From contig JBELAT010000076.1 in assembly GCA_049508565.1 (NCBI GenBank), positions 1-10,270 of the forward strand: a DNA stretch of 10,270 nt, given 5' to 3'. Position numbers and translations under genes: made by a program. Source of the DNA: CAIRNS01 sp049508565 (GTDB taxonomy: Bacteria > Elusimicrobiota > Endomicrobiia > Endomicrobiales > CAIRNS01). Positions 1 to 9,500 of this stretch are shown piece by piece. How positions within the stretch are numbered: the first letter of the stretch is position 1; each line of letters opens with the position of its first letter. The notes below the pieces were generated by a model, which saw only the letters and a program-made list of their open reading frames with translations, ran no database searches and was not told the DNA's origin.

Positions 1-1
1 G

Positions 2-520
2 GTATTTGATGCCCGCTACCTTCAACATAGGCTGCAAAGTAATGAAATACTAACAATCGCAATGCGTCGGACGGCATTGGCAGAGGCGGGTATAACCGAT
101 CTCAAAGAGCACAACAGGATCTTTGAGAACCTATCGGCGCAGGGATTAACCGATGCCGGGGAGCAATTGAGGGTACTACAGAACCTTAAGGAACATCATA
201 GCGTTTCTGAGATGGAAAGGATCATTAAGACTCTCCAGAAAGTTGTGAGCCGCATTCGAGGCCCCGACCAAACACCCCTCCCCGAACCAACTCAGATGAA
301 AATCATACAAACGATCCTGCGTGAAGATAATGCCATGCTTGAAAGTATGTTCAGAGATCTCGGCCTGGACATCCCTACACATCTGCAGGAAGAGGGCGCT
401 AGGTCTTTGCTGAGAATTTTCGGAAAATGGGAGCGGCAGTTAAGTCCCGAGTCGATGGACTTGATAGTGCATTTTATAACAACCCCCGGTATCGAAGACA
501 TAATCCGTGAAGTAGCCGGC
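2..520 (+). other. Helix-rich N-terminal stretch of the giant protein, no recognised family
   Basis: About 170 residues, mostly charged and amphipathic, read as successive helices with short turns. A Pro-rich break lies near residues 90-98 (GPDQTPLPEP), just before an amphipathic helix beginning MKIIQTIL. The first residues (VFDARYL) resemble the residues that close the TM hairpin further along (VLDAIYL, near base 3485), so the window may begin just after another membrane hairpin; this is weak evidence. I see no catalytic motif. It probably serves as a spacer or a binding surface in front of the nuclease-like domain. Confidence 0.4.
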
Positions 521-3500
521 TTATTGGACAAGAAGTACACGGGACAAGAAGTCGGCAAGCTAGGTGAACTCAAACAGGCAAAACTGCTTGAAGACGAAGG
601 ATTCGAGATTGTCTGCTTCGGGCTGCGCACGCCTGATCCAGCTCAAACGGCCGACATCGATATCGTTGCCAGACGATCAGGTTCTTATTATTTCATTGAA
701 TGCAAAAACCAGCAGACACGTGAGAATAAATTTAGATACCCGCCTTATGCGAGAAGGATAAACCGTATCATAGCAGTACTCAATAAAACGGATTCCGAAC
801 GGTCAAGCGAAAAAGATAAAATTATCTACAGAAAATATCTCGAAATCTTCGGCGCGCAGGGGATTCATGACATCGTAACTCAACCGGTCAGAATTATGCT
901 TAGCTCAACAATAGAATCGCTTAGCGCCAAAGTTGGGAGAGATACTATTCAGAAGCTTTTAAATCAACTTGGTAGAGTACCTTACAATAGCAAAAGCTAC
1001 AGGGATCTCCGCAGCCCTCGTCTGTTTTCCTGGATGGCTGCCGTTATCCACGACCGGTCACTGGCGGACAGTATGCTTGCGTGGGCGCATGATTCAAATC
1101 TCGAAATCATGACGGACTTACGTAGAAACCCAGCGGCAATTGACTATACGCAAACTCTTTTCCTATCTCCTTATTTTAACCCTTATGGAAGTGTAGAGCA
1201 CTATCAGTTTGGCGGCAATACTATTGCCAATGAAACCGCCTGGCTCGGCAGGGAGCCTAGCGCTCGGGACGAATCCAACGAACTACCGGTGTCCGGACTT
1301 ACACCAACACCATCGGGAGGATTTGACGACGCTTCTGCCCCTGGCGCAGGCGAAGTTAATGCGACGGAAGTAGAGCGATATAAAACCAATCTGCGAAGTT
1401 TTGATTTAAACCCAATAAACGAAAGATTCATTAACAGCATGGAACTGCATTTCGTAAAAAATAAAACGTTTCTTATGAACAGGCAAGGCAGCCACTTGTT
1501 CGTTAATTCTTTACTGGTGGAGAATAGTCTTGTTTCGCTGAAGAAGAAACCTCTCAGGGCAGAGCTTATCTTTCTTTTAATACATTCTCAATTAAGCCGG
1601 CAAAGAAGTTTTGATATGTCCAGAGAAAATCTGGAGCAGCGTTTTGTTGGAGAGGTGACGGCGGGGCTCAACGAGATGACAACCCTCGTTACCCATCGTC
1701 CTGCAAAGTTCGGTGACAAGCTGAGTAAAGCGTTATTGAGTTTTGTCAATTCAAACGAATCTTCGCGAGCCTCCTTGTTTGAGGAAATGCTTTTGATGGC
1801 CGATAGAAAACGTGATCAATCCAGTGACGAACAAGACTTTTTTACAAGAGATGAAATCAAAGAATATGCGCATATGGTCCAACAATTCTTCGGTGAAACA
1901 TTTTCATCTGTTGAGCTCTCCGATGAGATGCTGAACAGAATCGAAGTAGAGTACGCTCTACGCTCTTTTTCTTCTACGAGAAACCCGAGCGCTTTGGATA
2001 GGCTGTCTAATTCGGGCGTGAATGTTTACAAATACGTCATGCGAATACTGCTTGAGGGCCACGGCACCGAAGAATTATTTGACGACGCAGTAGCATTTAC
2101 ATGGAATCAGGGATTTATCGATTTGGAAATATATAGAGAGTTACAAGAAGCTTATATGAACTTATCGGCTCAATGGTCTATGGATAAGAAAAAAGGTGTG
2201 AGAACCGCATTAACGAACATCAGAAAAGACGTCATGGATCCTTTAGCCCGTACTGAGAAGGCAGTAACCTGGGAAAAGAGACTTTCCTGGGTTGATGAAA
2301 TTACTGTGGAGCGTCTAAAGGAACTTTCACGGGACTCAGATAAACCCCTGGTAGTCATTGATGCGGGTGCCAGTGACTTGTCAACGACTGTGGATTGGTT
2401 CAATTACCTTTCTCATGTGCTAAGCGATCAGGGTCAACCGGTATTCCCTGGATTAACCGTCATTGGTGGCGATCTAACGATTACTGTTGACCGGGTTGAG
2501 ACAGAAAGGGGAATAGGTTATTTCGATCATTTTAGTAAAAAATTACTGCAATTTAAATTCAATCCAGGGGGACTAGAGGACGAACATTTCGCACCTATAG
2601 TGAGTGAGGGAAATAGCGGATACACGGAAGAAGCGGAACGGCTCAAAGATGAGCTTGTAAACGAATATGCTGCGGGACATTTTACGTCACTTGACCTTGT
2701 CAACCCTGAGGCGCTACTTCTTTCTCGTGTAAGCCAACATTTTCAAATTCGCCAGGAAGATGTTTTTTCCCCGCGATATGATGACAACACCCTGGCAATG
2801 GTCAGGCTATTTAATTTCTTTGGTCAAGCGGGCACGCATATCTCTCCAGATGAATTTAGAACGATAATGACACGGTGGGGAAAGAAGCTGCAAACCGGCG
2901 GTTCCGTTATTTTTGGTGATAAATTCGGCGATTTGAATGAATCGAGCGCTCACTATGTCATTTATCACAAGGTCACCGGTTCTGCTGGAAGCACATTAGT
3001 GCTTGATACTATGTCCCCGAATGAAGAAAGCGTGAACCAAAGGTATTTAGACAGGACTGGGCTGCCTTTAGAAATATCCATAGACGGTAACGGTCCGGAA
3101 ACCGGGGCCACCCCCTCAACTGAAGCACCATCAATACGGAATGGTTCTGAGACCCCCAACGGTCCTTCCGCCATTCTTCCCAAAAACCGTGTATTAGCTT
3201 TCGAGAAACGTGAAAGCGGCGGAAGTCCGATGAGAGTAGCGTGGTGGGTGGTTAAACGGGAAGCGTTGTGGCGTGTTGTTCCAGGCGCGAATGCCTGGTT
3301 TGTGGGTCAACACAAGTCGTTGGGGAAAATGCCGTGGCTCGGGTCGTTCATTACGGTAGCGGTACAATACGCGGGGTTTTTCGCTGCGCTGATGTTCGGA
3401 TCCGCATTGATACATAATCTCGTGCTCACGGCAATTTCGGGATACGCCGCCGGGGCGATTATATCGACCCTTCTGCAATGGGTATTAGATGCCATTTACC

Positions 3501-6500
3501 TTGGTCGAGATAAAACAATTGCCCCACTACCAGTCCCTCTCTTTCAAAGGAAAGTTGAGGTGCCAGCTGACGTTTACAATAATATTGAGTTGATAAATTG
3601 TACGCGATACCAAGGGGCAACAGGAGCAAAAAACCTGGCTGAAGATTTGGCTTCTTTGAAAGAATTGTATGAATTAATATTCGGAGTCACCGTCGGCGAA
3701 GAGAGAATAAAGTTTTATAAATCCATATTAGAAAACACCTATGACCGGGGAAGCCAGAAGATTTACATGTTTGTTTATCGTAACGAGGAAGGAAAGATCG
3801 TTGGATGTGGCTTCTTAGACACGCACGGAGAAGTCTCAGCAGGTACCCTGACTGCAGAATTGACCGAGCTTGCCGTTCTTCCCCACTACCAAAGAGCAGG
3901 GATTGGAAAAGCTTTGTGGGTGAAACGAATGCGCGTGGCAGAAGCGTTGCGGGCATCATCCGTATCTTCATATGTCATTGTACCTGGTGCTGAGAGAATT
4001 ATTGAAGCCTTTAATAATCTTGGTGATTATAAAGGATTGCCGGCCTTCCGAGTTGAAAAAATTATGTCGGGAGCTCCTGTTTTTCAGTTAACTCCCGATT
4101 ACCGGGATTATCAAACAAGAGGATTCCCGACATCGGAGGAGGCGATAGCAAACGCATCGGGTATTGGGGATTTGAGTATAAACAACAACCACCCCCTTAC
4201 GACAGCGTTCATATACCGTCTTATGGGTAAGATGGCGGCAAAACTCAACATAACATTGCCTGATGTATCGTCTCAGTACAGTGAGCAGGCAACAGAGATA
4301 AAAATAATTATCGAAAAAATAAGAGAGGCCCAATCACGTCCCGCGCCGGATGATGTTAAGAAAACGCTCGCGGATCATGTTAGCGCTTACCTTCGATTCG
4401 TAGCACCGCTTTTAGGTCTGGCTCTTTTAGGCAGTATCCCCATCGGCGCGATCGTGTATTCGCTTCGTTTAATCTTTGCCTATCGCGGCTGGACGCTTCC
4501 TGTAAGTGCCGCAATAGTTCTCGGTGTAAAGGTTTATTCAGCTATAGCCTCAGGTGTGATTAACAAGAATACGGCGAAGAATGTTCGCAAAACAGTAGTC
4601 GGCTTGATAAAACATATGCACGAGCTGAGTGGAATACATGAAGTCAGCTTGAGGCAGTCGTTAAGAGAAATTAGGGGTAAAATGGTAAAGGTATTGGATG
4701 CGGGAGCAACTCCGGAACAGATGTGGGCTAACAAGTCGTTTGGTGCCCGTCTCAAGACCTTCATAGTTTCCCTGATGCCGATAAAGGGCGTCATTATCAT
4801 CGGTCTTATTGTCATAATTCCTATCGTTTACTTCGCAGGTCCCTATATAATCCTTATTCCGCAATGGCAATGGGTACTTCCTGCAGTGGCAATTGTACCA
4901 CTGGTCATTGAAATATACTTAAGGTTAACCACGGGCACGATAATACAGGTTACTCAGAGTGACATGCAAAGAGCTTTGGACCGCTTAATCGCCCGCGCGC
5001 AGTACTTGAGCAAAAAACATTGGTGGATGAGCGAAAGAGTCCGTCACATACATGAGGAGATTAAGAAGGGTCTGCTACCATATAGGGAAAATCCAGGTCG
5101 TTTTGAATTAGGAAACTATGTGATGGCATTTGGAGGAGATAATCCGAGAGGCGTCACTCACGTTCCTGAAAGAAAACTATTTATGAGCAAAGATGTAATT
5201 CATCTTGCTCTAGGGATACAGCTGTTGGGAGTTGCCAAGAAAAGTGAGCTCCTGCGATACCATATCCTGCGCCGCGTTATCAAAGGATTCGACGATTTCT
5301 TGTTAAAAAATCGAATAACCACTTCGTACTACTGGCCTGTTCCTTCGCTGGATATTATGGGGTGGGACTATACCAGGGGCATGTGGATGTTGACTACGGC
5401 GGCGCCTTACCTGTCATACTTTGCCTTTTATTATCAACTGATGAACAACTTTATTGTACCGCTGCATTATCCTTTTGTCGGCCATAAATACCAAATTAGG
5501 GTCGTGCATGTAGACGGTATTGGCCATTGGGCTGGCACTGTTGCATTGCGGCCGCTATACACCGTCGGAGAGATTCTGTCGGTGATGAAAGGGAAAATGG
5601 ACGATGGAATGATATACTCCGCCACACAATTCGCGGAAGAATTCTACGTCCTGCCCGAAGAAGCGGCTGCAATGCTCGAGGCGCTAAAAGACATGGGAGA
5701 GGTAAAATCTCTTGTGCGAGGGGATGGAGCAGTCGCATACTATCGCGGAGAACCAGTTGCTCACAACGACTCTGAAATTCTGAGTAAGGCGGAGGAAACG
5801 CTCAGAGAGGTCATCGCAGAGGGGGCAGCAACTCGGCGGGATTTGTTGTTTCCTCCCCAGATTCAGGTTATGCGAAGCAAAGAAGTTCAGGAAATAACCT
5901 CTATCTTTAACAAACGTAATCGTATGATCATGCTTATCCTGCCTGAAGGGACGGCGGACGCCAGATTGGATGATGCTGTTCTCAAGGCACTCATCCGAGG
6001 GCATTTCACCACTGCTAATAGTGAATCCTCTTTGCTCAGGTATCATCATCAGATGGTTGTGACAGGTGTTAACCACGAGTTTTCAGTGCAGCAACTCGCC
6101 GGTGATATGCCGATCAGCATTGAGCCGGAAATAGATGTTATACGAAGAAAAGATGCTATAAGACAGCTCTATAATAGGACCAGCACGGTCATCGAGAACG
6201 CGGATGAGAATTTCCTAAAAACAGTTAAGCAGGCGATTATAACGCTAGACGAACGAAATGAATTGACGACTGAAATGACTATTCGTTACCTTAATTTTAT
6301 CATTGCAGGCGAAACGAACAAAGCTTTCCCGGAGAAGGGGAGCCTGGTTTTGCGCCGCGACATAGGAGTTGACGAGGCGATGCGAGCGATAGTTCTTTAC
6401 GTGCACATAAACAAGCATGCAGAAGAACATCCGTTGAGTATACTGGGCAGGCTGCCCGAAATCAATGCCGGAACACCGTTCTATCCAGAAGATGAGATAA

Positions 6501-9500
6501 ACGTTAACGGTGACGGTACAGTACAATTTCTGCCGGCGACCGGTAATGAAGTGATAGACTTGTTCCTCTCTCAACTTTTCAACAGGAAGAAATTATTAGG
6601 GAATGGGAAAATAGATCTTTTCCTCAACCAGCTACTCAGAAAACTGCGTGGTTTTGGCATACCGGGTTATTTTCTGTTTAGTCCCTTCACTGACGGTGTG
6701 CAATTGTCTGGGCAGGAACTTGCTCGAACGAAAAGCCTTTATGCAGAGATCAGAGCAAAAATGCTAGAGAACGTTGGCAGTAGCCGGAATATGCTGACGG
6801 GGATCGATACCATGTATTCTGTCACTATGCAGAACTCTTTGCAAAGCGTCAAATTGCTGTTCGATGATATCATAAAGTATCCTGAATACACTGTGCCGTC
6901 GAAGATTGATCCGGCGCTGCATTACTTGCGAGTAGTGGGACGCGGAAAATTCAGCGTAGTAATTTTAGTCAAAGATGGCGATCAAAGCAAAGCGTTGAAA
7001 GTGCCGTTCATAACTCCTGGGAAAAGTAGGGACCTGTTCATGCTCAGGGAAAAAAGGATTTTGCGTGATATCGGTAGTGCCCCGGGCTTGGTGAAAATCA
7101 GTAAAGAATATGACAACGCGCTCCTTTTAGAGTATGTTCAAGGCAGCACGCTGGGAACGTATGTAACAAAATACCACAAAGTGCCGCCGGGAATATTTGA
7201 GGTGATTAAACAGTTTATTAACGGGGTATCGGCCGCCGGATACCGCATAGATGATCTTTCGGTGATCAATATTATGATTGATACGTCGAACGAAGTACGG
7301 TTTTTTGACACAGCCACCTATTACAAGGCGTCCCGAAAAACCGAGGCGTACGCAAGAAAACATAATGACAGATTGTTCGCTCAGGTGGAAATGTATCTTT
7401 CTGATTTAACGGGAAATAACCCCCAACTGCTTTCCAGTCCATTCTCGTTGGGAGGTAATCGGTTTAGGAAAATGGTGAGAAAAATAAGCTTAGGTTGGAA
7501 TATTATTCGGAGCGAATCTGATAGTTATCGCAGAAACAATGAGGTCACCACGCAAAATGGTAAAGGTCCTGGTTTTTCTGCTATTACAACAAAAAATATT
7601 GCTGAAGCGATGCACCTTTCACAGAGATATTCGCCAAAAGAATCGGCGAAATGGATCTTGCGTAAAGAGTTCTTGATCCGCTTATTGCCTCCGATTTTTA
7701 TGATGATGCATTTTAAGCAGGGGTTGAACGCGGTTTTCGGGTCCCTCATTGTCTCATCAATACCATACGCCATTTCGGGTAGTCTATACACCGCGATGTC
7801 TTACGTGCCGGGATTGTCGCAAAGCTTAGTCATTGCCGTAGGTGTGGTGGGGTTTGTTATTGGCGTGTGGACTGCGGGTAAGGTTCAAGTCAGATTTGAT
7901 ACGAGAAATATCGGTGAAACAATCAAATCGTTGCAATCAGTTGTGGGAGATTTTCTTAACATATGTTTTACCACGTCCAATGAACAAGCAACCGACTCCA
8001 TCATTCCGTCAATCGTAAACGTAGTCATTGAGAATCAATACGGAGATACTACGACTGATAATGCTGTCGCAACGATAAGTCGCATGATCAATGATTTCCA
8101 GTCCAACAGCATTGTATTTACAAAGGACCAACAAGTCAGGCGGTTCCTCAATGCCTTGAGAACCGCCAGAACTATAGATAATCGACTTGTCCCTACGGCT
8201 TATGTAGGGTACGGGTTACATGCGGTGGTACTAAAAGTGTTTGACAAAACGGATAAAAAGTATAAAGCACTTAAAGTATTGGACACAGGCCTGACTAAAC
8301 AATCTATAGAAGAATACTCAACACTAAACATCCTTCAGAGTATTCCTGCTATAGTACCTCAAGATATTCCTTCAGTAGTCCGATTAGATAAAAAAAGTAG
8401 CAGGAAACGATACCAGGGTAGAGCGGTATTAATGGAATTTGTCAGCGGACCGTCGGTTAGGAGCAACCCAGGATCAGCGGAAGTCGGAGTCTTGACGAAT
8501 ACTTTTTTTGACATATTAGAACAAAATGCACTTCGAATATATGATCATACAGGATTTGTAGTCAGTGAGGACGTTGACGCTCTCGTTGAAAATGGACAGC
8601 CTCGCATTTTTGATGTGCAGTTTTATACAAAAATGGATAATTCAAGTGCAAATCGAAGTCTTGTTGCCGCGCGGGTTAGGAATTTACAGCTGTACCTATT
8701 CGGTCATTTGCTGGAAAGAGAATATAATCGTAAACTAGCATTTCTTAGTGATGCGCCGAAGGTATTGGAAATCTTTCAGGCCCGATCTGTTACCATACGC
8801 GAAGCTATTGCAATTTACTTGTTTCTTGAGCAATGCCGAAAAGCGTATGAAAAATTTAGCTGGTTTAGTAGTGATCATCGGGGGACAGCGTTGTCCCCGG
8901 CGTTCCTTGTTTCAGAGGAGACCAGCGAGGGGCTGGATAAAGCCGCGCACGATGTACTAAAAAACAAAGATGTGCCGATCAAAGTATTATGGCGTAAACC
9001 GGGGACTACGCTTTCCGGAGAGTCTCCACAGCCGATGGCACTGAAAGGTGTGTACGCGCTGATAGACAATAAAGTGCTGACTATGTATGTTGATGCTAAA
9101 GACGACGGGGAATTTGCTCAGAGAACATCGGAAGTCATCAGCATGCTCAAGGGCTATTCAAACGTCCAGGGCGCCACCCAACCGATGAAGATACTCTCCA
9201 GTGTAGGAGAAGTTAATTTAGACAATAACAAGATAATAGTGTTCGACTATACTCGCGCCGGATTGCATATTCCGAGCTGGAACGCTGCTCCGGTGTCAAC
9301 CGTACGCGAAGATCTGCCTGGTTGGGAACCGATGACCTTGGAGTACAACGCAGACCTCTATGCCAGCTCTCCTGAGAAAGTCGTAGAGCGCAGATACTCG
9401 CCCGAGCTCTTAACAATACAGCATTTCGATGAATCGATGGTCTTTCCCGCAGAAGACCTCGGAGCCGGGGAACATGTGAACCAGAAAGCTACCCCCAAGA

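Noticed and set aside
1304..1330. A purine-rich GGGAGG sequence resembling a ribosome binding site
   Set aside because: No start codon follows at a suitable distance in a frame of useful length, and it lies inside the linker-coding part of the giant frame.
5320..5500. Aromatic and hydrophobic stretch considered as a fifth membrane hairpin
   Set aside because: It is interrupted by polar and charged residues (Asp, Arg, His, Lys) too often for two clear spans. It may be membrane associated, but I cannot support a transmembrane call.
5684..6076. A 130-codon open frame on the - strand
   Set aside because: It is antisense to the giant frame and its translation shows an irregular composition without motif or ribosome binding site that I could support.
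8881..8898. Inverted repeat with a 7-base stem and 4-base loop (GGGGACA / TGTCCCC), a possible terminator
   Set aside because: There is no T-run after it, and the reading frame continues through it for more than 450 codons. It is probably a chance feature of the codons.
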